Assembly (NCBI GenBank): GCA_002384055.1
Contig: DGAU01000009.1
Location: 1-5,640, forward strand
Source: Flavobacteriaceae bacterium UBA4022
Lineage (GTDB): Bacteria; Bacteroidota; Bacteroidia; Flavobacteriales; Flavobacteriaceae
Direction of reading: 5' to 3'
DNA: 5,640 nucleotides
Below are positions 1-5,631 of the stretch, one piece after another. Position 1 is the first letter of the stretch, and each line of letters begins with the position of its first letter. A model generated the notes under the pieces. It was not told the origin of the DNA and ran no database searches. It saw nothing but the letters and a program-made list of their open reading frames with translations. A program made the translations under genes and the position numbers.

Positions 1-11
1 TCCTGGAGGCT

Positions 12-41
12 ATGTCATTAACCAATTAATTGATATCTTTA
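12..41 (+). promoter_or_regulatory. Possible Bacteroidota-type promoter of the DUF6090-like gene
   Basis: TATCTTTA at 34-41 differs from the Bacteroidota -7 consensus TAnnTTTG only at the last base. A weak -33 element (ATG at 12-14, consensus TTG) lies 19 bp upstream. The start codon at 63 would follow after a short leader. The same octamer TATCTTTA recurs before the DinB-family gene at 1414-1421, which gives some support. No Shine-Dalgarno sequence is seen before the ATG, which is normal for this phylum. The call rests on motif matching in AT-rich DNA, so chance occurrence is quite possible. Confidence 0.3.
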
Positions 42-62
42 ACTCAAACACAATTTAGCGCC

Positions 63-770
63 ATGGAAAAAAAAAATTTCTTTAGATACTTGTTCGATTT
101 TATTGTCATTGTTCTGGGTATCTCAGTATCCTTTTGGTTCAATCAGGTCTCCATAAAAAGCAATGACGAAAAGGACCGCATGAGGGTCCTTAGTAATATT
201 GAAATGGAGGTTGTGGAATTGAAGAATTATTGCAATGATCGACTCACTACATGGAATCAAGACATTAAAATATATGACGAATTTCTCAGCGACGAATTGA
301 ATATTGAAGCGTTGAGCAGCATAACAACGAGCAAAAGCCGAATTGAGTATAATCTGATTTATTACCGTGATTTTGAACCCCCAATGAACCGTTATAATTC
401 GTTGATCAATTCTGGAGACATCAGGTACATTAAGTCAGAGAAGATAAAAGAATTATTGACCCGGTTACATACATTTAACCTGTCCAATATCAAGACCACC
501 GTAGCCTACGAAAAGGCTTTAAAGGAGCAATTGATTGCCCTGATGACCTCTGCCCATTCGGAGGTGTTTATCGCCGGAAATAATAATTATAAGGGTTTAG
601 AAAGCTATGCGGACTTATTGTTTCAAGCCATTGACGATAACCCTAGGCTAAAGGCCAATTTATTAGTTCAAATGAAATATTTCAAAACCAGGGTTTATCT
701 TCTTAATCAGTATATCTATGTTCTAGAGGAGCTAGAAACAGAACTGGCGTTGGTCAAAAGTTCCGCTTAA
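63..770 (+). CDS. DUF6090-like single-pass membrane protein, function unknown
   Basis: A 235-residue protein. The N-terminus is short and basic (MEKKNFFRYL), followed by one hydrophobic helix at about residues 10-27 (FDFIVIVLGISVSFWFN). A long, charged, mostly helical domain follows with no cysteine pairs or recognisable catalytic motif. This layout, with an L-G-I-x-x-S/A-F/L-x-x-N pattern at the end of the helix, is typical of the DUF6090-like proteins common in Bacteroidota; their function is unknown to me. With a positive N-terminus the large domain is probably periplasmic. An upstream TTG at 30 would add 11 residues, but it lies before the likely -7 box, so the ATG at 63 is preferred. The gene looks AT-richer than the nitroreductase gene downstream. 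Its stop is 9 bp from the stop of the convergent lipoprotein gene, with no obvious terminator between. The family assignment is from memory of the N-terminal pattern and is moderate. Confidence 0.7.
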   Translation: MEKKNFFRYLFDFIVIVLGISVSFWFNQVSIKSNDEKDRMRVLSNIEMEVVELKNYCNDRLTTWNQDIKIYDEFLSDELNIEALSSITTSKSRIEYNLIYYRDFEPPMNRYNSLINSGDIRYIKSEKIKELLTRLHTFNLSNIKTTVAYEKALKEQLIALMTSAHSEVFIAGNNNYKGLESYADLLFQAIDDNPRLKANLLVQMKYFKTRVYLLNQYIYVLEELETELALVKSSA

Positions 771-779
771 AAAAGGAGA

Positions 780-1319
780 CTAGAGATTGTCTGGCTGATA
801 GACATCTATTACCATGTCTTCGTCTGATTTGCTCAACTGATCCATCATCGACTGCAGGTCGAAATAATCTTGTTCTTGCAAAATGCGCCCATCTTTCATG
901 GTCACCATTGTGGTACCGGAAAGATCCATATAATTGCCAGAAGCTGGGATGCCAAAAAACGCGCCGGTATGCTTGCCTTTGAAATGCCAGTGTTTTACGA
1001 TACGATCACCTTGTCCAAAGGCATCGAGAATTTCGAATTCAATTTCAGAAAAACCGACCAGATAGTTCTTGTAGAATGCCTGAATAGCTTCTATCCCAAC
1101 GACATCTCCATTTGCCGTAACCACGGTTATGTTCGGATCGAAATACGTTTCACTCAAAACAGTAGAATCACCCGCAATATACCTATTCCATACATCGGTA
1201 TACATAGCGAGATCTTTTTCAAGTTTTGTTTTGGCATCGACGACTTCTTTTTCGACTTTTTGGTCAGATCCACAGCTCAACAAAACGAGCCCTAAACAGA
1301 ATAGCAGAATGTTTTTCAT
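780..1319 (-). CDS. SnoaL-like (NTF2-fold) lipoprotein
   Basis: A 179-residue protein with a lipoprotein signal peptide: a basic start (MKN), a hydrophobic stretch and the lipobox L-L-S-C with the lipid-modified cysteine at residue 16. The mature part begins with a charged linker (residues 17-36). A single SnoaL/ester-cyclase-type NTF2-fold domain follows at about 37-162. Visible family features are the N-terminal helix W-N-x-Y-I-A-G-D, a G-x-E-A-I-Q-x-F-Y segment at 75-83, and the core H-W-H-F-K-G-K-H-T-G-x-F-x-G-I-P-A-S-G at 110-128. The C-terminal strand G-R-I-L-Q-E-Q-D-Y-F-D-L ends before Q-S-M-M-D-Q-L. Relatives include polyketide cyclases but also many proteins of unknown function, so no reaction is assigned. 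An ATG-rich upstream extension (first codon at 1373) would bury the signal peptide behind 18 extra residues, so the ATG at 1319 is chosen. The protein is probably anchored in the outer or inner membrane facing the periplasm. Confidence 0.85.
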   Translation of the reverse strand: MKNILLFCLGLVLLSCGSDQKVEKEVVDAKTKLEKDLAMYTDVWNRYIAGDSTVLSETYFDPNITVVTANGDVVGIEAIQAFYKNYLVGFSEIEFEILDAFGQGDRIVKHWHFKGKHTGAFFGIPASGNYMDLSGTTMVTMKDGRILQEQDYFDLQSMMDQLSKSDEDMVIDVYQPDNL

Positions 1320-1369
1320 TTGAATGGAGTTTTTGGTAGCATTTATCATCATTTCTTTACTTTTCAACT

Positions 1370-1377
1370 GCAAGATA
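1370..1377 (-). promoter_or_regulatory. Weak -7-like element before the SnoaL-like lipoprotein gene
   Basis: Read on the minus strand this is TATCTTGC, which keeps the TAnnTT part of the Bacteroidota -7 box but not its TG end. It would leave a leader of roughly 40 bases before the ATG at 1319. No clear TTG -33 element is visible at the right distance. A better octamer match, TATTTATG on the minus strand at 1441-1448, lies about 120 bases upstream of the start and is an alternative. Which one is used cannot be decided from sequence. Confidence 0.2.
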
Positions 1378-1391
1378 AATTTTTTATTTTA

Positions 1392-1421
1392 TTTCTTAAT
1401 GGCCTTAAAAACTTATCTTTA
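1392..1421 (+). promoter_or_regulatory. Likely promoter of the DinB-family gene
   Basis: TATCTTTA at 1414-1421 matches the -7 consensus TAnnTTTG at all but the last base. TTTC at 1392-1395, close to the -33 TTTG, lies 18 bp upstream, near the usual spacing. Transcription would begin around 1427-1429 and give a leader of under 30 bases before the ATG at 1456. The element lies in the 136-bp divergent region shared with the leftward lipoprotein gene. That region is strongly AT-rich (a run of T and A at about 1376-1396) and contains no other gene. Confidence 0.4.
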
Positions 1422-1455
1422 AAAAGAGATTAACTTCCTCCATAAATAGAAGCTT

Positions 1456-2031
1456 ATGAATAGACTTTCTCTTTCTATCTTAATTTTAATGACCTTGAGC
1501 ATGAATGCACAACAATATAAGTTGCCCTTCAGTGAAATAGACCATTACCCAGAAACCTACACCGAAGCCAACATTATGTTGCGCATGATTCAAGGATTGG
1601 GCTACCGCTATTATTGGGCGACAGAGTCGCTCAATGAAACCGACTTGGCCTATCGCCCGAGTGCAGATGGTCGTTCTACCTTTGAAACCTTAGAACATAT
1701 CTATGGATTGTCTTTGGTCATAGCGGCCACCTTTGAAGGCTGGGAATATGACTATACCAAAGAGACGTACCCATTCGCTGAACTACGCGAACAAACACTC
1801 AATAACTTTGAGATCGCGACCAAGGTGCTGCAACAGACCGATAGTGTCGCGCAATTCGATATCAATGTGGTTCGCGCAGGCAATAAGATGTCTTTCCCAT
1901 TTTGGAACATGATCAATGGCCCAATTGCCGATGCCATTTGGCACAGCGGCCAAATTGTACTCAATCGGCGCGCCAGTGGTAACCCGATCAATGCTAAAGT
2001 CAATGTTTTTATGGGGAAGAATAGCCACTAA
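1456..2031 (+). CDS. Exported DinB-family protein
   Basis: A 191-residue protein. Residues 1-18 form a signal peptide (basic start, hydrophobic core L-S-I-L-I-L-M-T-L, cleavage likely after N-A before Q-Q). The mature part is a DinB-type four-helix bundle. A first helix carries the aromatic segment G-L-G-Y-R-Y-Y-W-A at 47-55. The motif T-L-E-H-I-Y-G-L at 78-85 carries the first metal-ligand histidine (H81). The C-terminal motif D-A-I-W-H-S-G-Q-I-V-L-N-R-R at 159-172 has H163 and Q166. Classical DinB proteins often have HxxxH in this last motif; here the first position is D159, so the metal site would be H81, D159, H163 or absent. DinB-fold enzymes include metal-dependent thiol transferases, but most are uncharacterised, so no reaction is given. 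The protein ends normally after V-F-M-G-K with two consecutive stops. The nitroreductase gene follows 84 bp later on the same strand and may be cotranscribed. Confidence 0.85.
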   Translation: MNRLSLSILILMTLSMNAQQYKLPFSEIDHYPETYTEANIMLRMIQGLGYRYYWATESLNETDLAYRPSADGRSTFETLEHIYGLSLVIAATFEGWEYDYTKETYPFAELREQTLNNFEIATKVLQQTDSVAQFDINVVRAGNKMSFPFWNMINGPIADAIWHSGQIVLNRRASGNPINAKVNVFMGKNSH

Positions 2032-2115
2032 TAAAACATCAAGAGGTTGCGGGGAGCGGATACAAAATTGGCCCACAATCGCCAAACGCCCGAACGCCAT
2101 TAAAAAATTCAAACC

Positions 2116-2901
2116 ATGAGTCAAGAGCATATGAAAGAACCGGCCACTGCCCTTCAAGCCAATATGGAGCAAAACGAAAAATCGGTATCACAGGCCATTC
2201 ATTACCGACGATCTGTTCGGGTTTATGACCCTGAGCAACCCATCGATTCATCTGTGGTCAAAAAATGCATCGAACAGGCTGCCTTGGCGCCTAACAGCAG
2301 TAATATGCAACTCTGGGAATTTTATCATATCACCGATCCCGAAGTGATTGCCCAAATGGCGCCACTGTGTTTCAATCAAAACGCGGCACGAACGGCTCAG
2401 GAGTTGGTGGTTTTTATCACGCGAAAAGACCTGTGGCGCCAAAGAGCTAGTGCCAACCGCAACATGATTGATTCGATGTACCCCGCCAAACCGAAGGCCG
2501 AGCAAAGTAGGCGTGAAAAAGCGATCCGTATGTATTACGGTAAGCTAATGCCTCATATTTACTTTGACTTTTTTGGTTTTTATGGGTATGTCAAGTACCT
2601 GATGGTCTTGGTTGCGGGATTGTTCAAACCTATTTATCGCGAGGTGCGGGCCAAAGACATGCGTGTGGTGGTACACAAAACCTGTGCTTTGGCGGCCCAA
2701 AACTTTATGTTGAGCATGGCGGCTCAGGGTTACGACACCTGTCCTATGGAGGGTTCAGACACCTGGCGGGTCAAGAGACTATTAAAGCTTCCTCGAGGGG
2801 CAGAAATCAATATGATCGTGAGCTGTGGCATCCGCAAGCCAGAAGGCGTTTATGGCGAGCGATTTCGGGTGGCGTTTGATCAGGTGTACAAACGCATTTG
2901 A
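2116..2901 (+). CDS. Nitroreductase-family protein (FMN-dependent oxidoreductase)
   Basis: A 261-residue protein of the nitroreductase fold, whose members bind FMN and use NAD(P)H to reduce nitro compounds, quinones or flavin-like substrates. The N-terminal FMN-phosphate motif is R-R-S-V-R at 31-35. It is followed by the helix and loop A-P-N-S-S-N-M-Q-L-W-E-F at 58-69, which contacts the flavin. The C-terminal part has C-P-M-E-G at 209-213 and the strand I-V-S-C-G-I-R-K-P-E-G-V-Y-G-E-R at 234-249, typical of the family. Between them, residues 138-176 form an unusually aromatic and hydrophobic insert (Y-F-D-F-F-G-F-Y-G-Y), probably a substrate lid or a membrane-facing surface rather than a clear transmembrane helix. 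There is no signal peptide, so it is cytoplasmic. Later ATGs (codons 6 and 17) precede the conserved domain and could be the real start. It is likely cotranscribed with the DinB-family gene. The substrate is unknown. Confidence 0.88.
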   Translation: MSQEHMKEPATALQANMEQNEKSVSQAIHYRRSVRVYDPEQPIDSSVVKKCIEQAALAPNSSNMQLWEFYHITDPEVIAQMAPLCFNQNAARTAQELVVFITRKDLWRQRASANRNMIDSMYPAKPKAEQSRREKAIRMYYGKLMPHIYFDFFGFYGYVKYLMVLVAGLFKPIYREVRAKDMRVVVHKTCALAAQNFMLSMAAQGYDTCPMEGSDTWRVKRLLKLPRGAEINMIVSCGIRKPEGVYGERFRVAFDQVYKRI

Positions 2902-2918
2902 GCGTCTGGGTCAAAGGC

Positions 2919-3476
2919 TTATTGAGGCACAAAGTAAAGGGCGACTTCTACCACAAGGGCATCGTCTATATCTTTGAGTAAAAAGGAGGGCAAGGGCATA
3001 GCAAATAAGGTAGGCTTTACCGTTAGCGTGCCCGTAATGACAATGACAGAGGTTGTTGCGTCTATACTTAAAGTACACGAGAGCGGCAGGGTAACCCCGC
3101 GAAACTGTAAATTCCCATCAAACATAATATTGGCGCCGTCACGCACTGATTCGGTGGCCAAAAAGCGTACGTTAGGGTGATCAAATACTTCCAAAAGCTC
3201 TAGAGCGTGGGCATCTCTGTTTTCGTTGCCACTATCAAAATCGGCTACTTTTGCCGAAACAGCAATGGTGGTTACGTTATCATTTTCAGTCTTGAGCAAG
3301 CCCACTACCTTTTGATTGGTTCCCGACCATTTGTGTAGTAAATGAGTTCCGGTATACGTGATCTGGGATTGATCTGTATCTAAGGTCCATGTGCGCTTTA
3401 GTTGCGCGGGGGCTTGGGCTTGAACAGAAACAAAGCTGCCAATGAGCAGCAAACAAATAAAGCGTAAATTTTTCAT
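2919..3476 (-). CDS. YceI-like periplasmic protein
   Basis: A 185-residue protein with a signal peptide at 1-20 (M-K-N-L-R, hydrophobic core, V-Q-A before Q-A). The mature part is a YceI-type lipocalin-like beta-barrel. Family features seen are the opening strand W-T-L-D-T-D-Q-S-Q-I-T-Y, then F-D-S-G-N-E-N-R-D-A-H at 80-90, and L-E-V-F-D-H-P-N-V-R-F at 95-105. The strand G-N-L-Q-F-R-G-V-T-L-P-L follows at 121-132. YceI proteins bind long isoprenoid or fatty-acyl chains, and in E. coli yceI lies next to the b561 cytochrome gene yceJ. Here it is the last gene of a three-gene leftward operon, 5 bp after a b561-like gene. A TTG at 3485 would add three residues but overlap the upstream gene, so the ATG at 3476 is used. 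Its stop is 17 bp from that of the convergent nitroreductase gene, with no strong terminator visible. Confidence 0.9.
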   Translation of the reverse strand: MKNLRFICLLLIGSFVSVQAQAPAQLKRTWTLDTDQSQITYTGTHLLHKWSGTNQKVVGLLKTENDNVTTIAVSAKVADFDSGNENRDAHALELLEVFDHPNVRFLATESVRDGANIMFDGNLQFRGVTLPLSCTLSIDATTSVIVITGTLTVKPTLFAMPLPSFLLKDIDDALVVEVALYFVPQ

Positions 3477-3481
3477 AAAGG

Positions 3482-4090
3482 TCAAAAGGTTAAAATAAGT
3501 GCTGCCGTCGCAAAACTGGCAAAGGCTGTGTAAGCGGCAAGGCGATGGGTGACCCTATCTTTTTCGGCAAAATAATTGGTCGCGACCATGGCGGATAAAT
3601 GAATGGTAGCAAGCCATTTGTGTGCTCGTGCCGATGAGAGCCCTTTGCTGGTGTTATTGGTTAGGGGTGGTGGGGCAAACAGCGACAACGCTGCGCCAGA
3701 AAAATAACTGAAATTGACAATTCCGGCCATAGTCTCGTGTGTTGACTTTAGTCCGGTATCGCCATTGTATAATTTACCCCCGATGATGCCTTGAGCAATC
3801 ATCGATCCCAAGGTGATATAACCCAAAACTTGGTGGGTCACCAACATGGTGCGCCTTATTTTTATTTCTTTATTGCGCTGTAGAGGGTTAAGTGGGGCAA
3901 GATTTGCTTGACGCAAGAGGCCCTTTTCACCCCACAACATCCGCTGGGTAAAAAGCATTTTTTCAGGCAAAAGGGGCAACTCCTCCTGGGCTTCGAGTTG
4001 TCCAAAGACATCATCCATGTCTTGGGCATAGTGGTCTTGGCCAATAAAGAGAAACAAGAAAATAATCAAAAAACGCAGGGTTGTTTTCAT
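3482..4090 (-). CDS. Four-helix His-rich membrane protein, probable b561-like cytochrome
   Basis: A 202-residue protein I cannot assign to a named family. Residues 1-22 look like a signal peptide ending Y-A before Q-D. Residues 23-78 are a soluble, leucine- and glutamate-rich segment, probably periplasmic. Four hydrophobic helices follow at about 83-104, 118-140, 156-174 and 182-202. Each begins with a histidine: T-H-Q (H86), T-H-E (H118), A-H-K (H157) and T-H-R (H182), with a fifth, H164, inside helix 3. Because the helices alternate direction, H86 and H157 fall on one face and H118 and H182 on the other, which matches the two bis-histidine heme sites of cytochrome b561 cores. It sits between a Rieske gene and a yceI-like gene, recalling yceJ-yceI. 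The ATG at 4090 is preferred to a TTG one codon earlier. Membrane topology is well supported; heme binding is inference. Confidence 0.8.
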   Translation of the reverse strand: MKTTLRFLIIFLFLFIGQDHYAQDMDDVFGQLEAQEELPLLPEKMLFTQRMLWGEKGLLRQANLAPLNPLQRNKEIKIRRTMLVTHQVLGYITLGSMIAQGIIGGKLYNGDTGLKSTHETMAGIVNFSYFSGAALSLFAPPPLTNNTSKGLSSARAHKWLATIHLSAMVATNYFAEKDRVTHRLAAYTAFASFATAALILTF

Positions 4091-4105
4091 CAATTGGGCT
4101 TATAA

Positions 4106-4591
4106 TTAGGACTTGGTTATGATCAATGTGTCACCGGTCAAATCGGTGGGGTAGCTTTTAAGACTGCCAGAGGTGGCGCCCGAATCACATGAGGCCACAT
4201 TGGTGCCATCGGTGTTAAAGCTATTGCCATGGTCGCCACAGGTCCAATTGCCTCCGGAATAACTCCATAAGTTTTTGGTCCCCTGGTGTGGGCAACAATT
4301 GGTGTATGCGGCAATTTCGGTTGCGGATAAACGCAGTAGCAGGACCCCGGCAGTCACAATATTGGTATAGTCTCCAGGACTGCCTAGATCAGAAAAATTG
4401 GCATTGGCAAGGTCTACAGTAACGATATTGCCATTGATGGTATAACCAGAATCGCCTCCAGGGCCGTCATTGTTTGTTGGTCCAGAATTGGAATCATCGG
4501 TTGAGCAGGCGGCTAAAAAAGAAACCCCAAAAAAGGCAAAGGCTACCGATGGGCATACATTGGTCAAAAAGTGTCGGCGAGAATGTTTCAT
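4106..4591 (-). CDS. Rieske [2Fe-2S] lipoprotein with Tat-type signal
   Basis: A 161-residue protein. The N-terminus has a twin-arginine motif (S-R-R-H-F-L, residues 4-9), a hydrophobic stretch and a lipobox L-A-A-C with the cysteine at 29. This suggests export of the folded, cluster-loaded protein by Tat followed by lipid anchoring. A Ser/Asp/Gly-rich linker covers 30-48, then a Rieske domain. The cluster ligands are C100-P-H102 and C118-G-D-H121, fitting C-x-H-x15-C-x-x-H. Box 1 reads C-P-H-Q-G-T, so the extra cysteine that forms the disulfide in bc1-type Rieske proteins is replaced by T104; two other cysteines, C99 and C135, are present. A ferredoxin-like rather than bc1-like potential is therefore likely, though unproven. 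It is the first gene of the operon with the b561-like and YceI-like genes, 15 bp before the former, and probably passes electrons to or from that membrane protein. Confidence 0.92.
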   Translation of the reverse strand: MKHSRRHFLTNVCPSVAFAFFGVSFLAACSTDDSNSGPTNNDGPGGDSGYTINGNIVTVDLANANFSDLGSPGDYTNIVTAGVLLLRLSATEIAAYTNCCPHQGTKNLWSYSGGNWTCGDHGNSFNTDGTNVASCDSGATSGSLKSYPTDLTGDTLIITKS

Positions 4592-4616
4592 GATTGTAAG
4601 GATCTGTTTAAGTCTT

Positions 4617-4623
4617 CAAGTTA
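4617..4623 (-). promoter_or_regulatory. Possible -7 element for the Rieske operon
   Basis: On the minus strand this reads TAACTTG, one base shorter than the TAnnTTTG consensus, and it would give a leader of about 20 bases before the ATG at 4591. No convincing -33 TTG is found at the standard spacing. The inverted repeat at 4651-4673 would lie about 40-60 bases upstream of the start of transcription, where an activator could bind. The motif match is weak, but some promoter in this 140-bp gap is likely because the gap separates this operon from the gene upstream. Confidence 0.2.
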
Positions 4624-4650
4624 CGAATTATCGAACGCGATATTACAGAA

Positions 4651-4673
4651 CTCTTTGTCTTATTCACAAAGAG
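4651..4673. repeat. Perfect 8-bp inverted repeat between the DUF155-like gene and the Rieske operon
   Basis: CTCTTTGT (4651-4658) and ACAAAGAG (4666-4673) are exact reverse complements around a 7-base spacer. The arms do not extend further. In the leftward direction it lies 58 bases after the stop of the DUF155-like gene and about 60 bases before the Rieske start. As a hairpin it is AT-rich and is not followed by a T-run on either strand, so it is a poor intrinsic terminator. A dimeric regulator binding site for the Rieske operon is at least as likely. The symmetry is certain; the function is not. Confidence 0.55.
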
Positions 4674-4731
4674 GAGGTAAGTCGATCTTATGCCTGGGGG
4701 TCTCAATGTTTCGCGCATCGAATTCCTTATT

Positions 4732-5517
4732 TTACATCAATTTAAGGATCCTAAAGATAAACAGATCCGCCACTTCTACCAAGATGAGGATGATGATGAT
4801 CCACTCGAGTTTACTGCTCTCTCTGTGTTCCATGATGTCCTTAAAAAGCTCAAGATCCTCTTTGATGATGGCAGTGCGCTCATAGATATATCGGTAGCGG
4901 TCTTTGAGGTCAAAGGTCTGTTTCAGCGCGATATGCAGTCGATTCATGGATTCGTTCTCCCAGGTGATGTCTGGGGAATCAAAAATATAGAGGTTTTCGG
5001 AAATTTGGTTTTTGATGTTCAGGACCTTGCCAATAAATCGTTTTAATTTTTTACCAGAAATATTGAATTTGCCGTTCAATTCTAGAGACTTGGTATAGCC
5101 ATTGGTTTCGGTCAACAATAGGTCAGTTATTTCTAAATATTTATCTAAAGCAACCGACTGTGATGTATTCATCATGACGAGTCGAATCGCTTCGTGATTA
5201 AAATCAGGCAAAGTAACCTGGTCAAAGGAGACCTCTTGAATTCCTTCTTTGATGAAAACTTTGATTGTTTCGCTGAGCTCCTGTTCTTCCCAAGAGGGTG
5301 CTGATGGGATGAGCGTTTTTACGATGGTATTGATCTCCCCAGAGGTGTGGTTGAAGAAAGCCACGATGCCATATTGAAAAACATAAACAAACTTTTCTGG
5401 CCCATTGGCCAAAAACAACTCGTCCGAATCCGCAAATAGAATAGGCAATGACAAGGACTCTTTACATCGTCTGATGTTTAGGCTGGGGGCAATTTGATGG
5501 GCAATGACGGTATACAT
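4732..5517 (-). CDS. RMND1/Rmd1-type (DUF155) C-terminally anchored membrane protein
   Basis: A 261-residue protein of the DUF155 family, which includes mitochondrial RMND1 and yeast Rmd1/Rmd8 and many bacterial proteins. Family marks are F-V-Y-V-F-Q-Y-G-I-V-A-F-F-N at 43-56. A helical region follows with S-Q-S-V-A-L-D-K-Y at 119-127 and then a G-K-F-N-I-S-G-K-K-L segment at 149-158. The core is I-F-D-S-P-D-I-T-W-E-N at 178-188, and the C-terminus carries L-E-W-I-I-I-I-L-I-L-V-E at 237-248. The last part is a single membrane helix (about 236-258) with only a short tail, so the soluble domain is expected on the cytoplasmic side. In mitochondria RMND1 is needed for translation; the bacterial role is not known to me. 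The ATG at 5517 is the first possible start, since an in-frame stop lies at 5524-5526. A 140-bp gap with an inverted repeat separates it from the Rieske operon, so it is probably a separate unit. Confidence 0.88.
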   Translation of the reverse strand: MYTVIAHQIAPSLNIRRCKESLSLPILFADSDELFLANGPEKFVYVFQYGIVAFFNHTSGEINTIVKTLIPSAPSWEEQELSETIKVFIKEGIQEVSFDQVTLPDFNHEAIRLVMMNTSQSVALDKYLEITDLLLTETNGYTKSLELNGKFNISGKKLKRFIGKVLNIKNQISENLYIFDSPDITWENESMNRLHIALKQTFDLKDRYRYIYERTAIIKEDLELFKDIMEHRESSKLEWIIIILILVEVADLFIFRILKLM

Positions 5518-5545
5518 AGGTGGCTAGATGATGCTGGATGAGGCT

Positions 5546-5599
5546 TTAGACCAAGACCGCGCCATTTGATTTTTTGACGAGGTCTTTAATCCTATTCAT
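5546..5599 (-). other. Possible 17-codon small ORF upstream of the DUF155-like gene
   Basis: On the minus strand an ATG at 5599 opens a 17-residue frame (MNRIKDLVKKSNGAVLV) that ends in TAA, 28 bases before the ATG at 5517 and in a different frame from it. A 6-bp inverted repeat, AAGACC (5553-5558) with GGTCTT (5581-5586), spans most of it. It could be a leader peptide or an upstream ORF, but a frame this short also arises by chance. I do not recognise the peptide. Apart from this and the -7-like box near the edge, the 123 bases at 5518-5640 hold nothing I can identify. Confidence 0.15.
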
Positions 5600-5631
5600 T
5601 GTGTAAGACAGACGCTAATTTTGATTAGATT

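Noticed and set aside
1..58. Possible tail of a gene entering from the left edge
   Set aside because: All three + frames run from the edge to early stops (ending at 21, 29 and 58), and too few codons are present to choose between them.
30..62. TTG start giving an 11-residue N-terminal extension of the first gene
   Set aside because: It would start before the likely -7 box at 34-41, and the ATG at 63 gives the usual short basic N-terminus before the membrane helix.
870..1295. A 141-codon open frame on the + strand
   Set aside because: It is antisense to the well-supported SnoaL-like lipoprotein gene and shows no family features.
2032..2115. Possible frameshifted C-terminal extension of the DinB gene, because another + frame stays open through this gap to 2119
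   Set aside because: The DinB protein already ends in a normal-looking tail followed by two stops, and the translated gap has no DinB-like sequence. The 84 bases are best treated as intergenic.
1783..2172. A 129-codon open frame on the - strand across the DinB gene and into the nitroreductase gene
   Set aside because: It lies opposite two recognisable genes and its translation resembles no protein family I know.
2892..2905. Small ACGC/GCGT hairpin between the convergent nitroreductase and YceI-like genes
   Set aside because: A 4-bp stem without a T-run is too weak to call a terminator.
4783..4800. GATGAGGATGATGATGAT short repeat
   Set aside because: It encodes the isoleucine run of the C-terminal membrane helix of the DUF155-like protein on the other strand, so codon content explains it.
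4690..5046. A 118-codon open frame on the + strand
   Set aside because: It is antisense to the DUF155-like gene, whose conserved motifs support the opposite strand.
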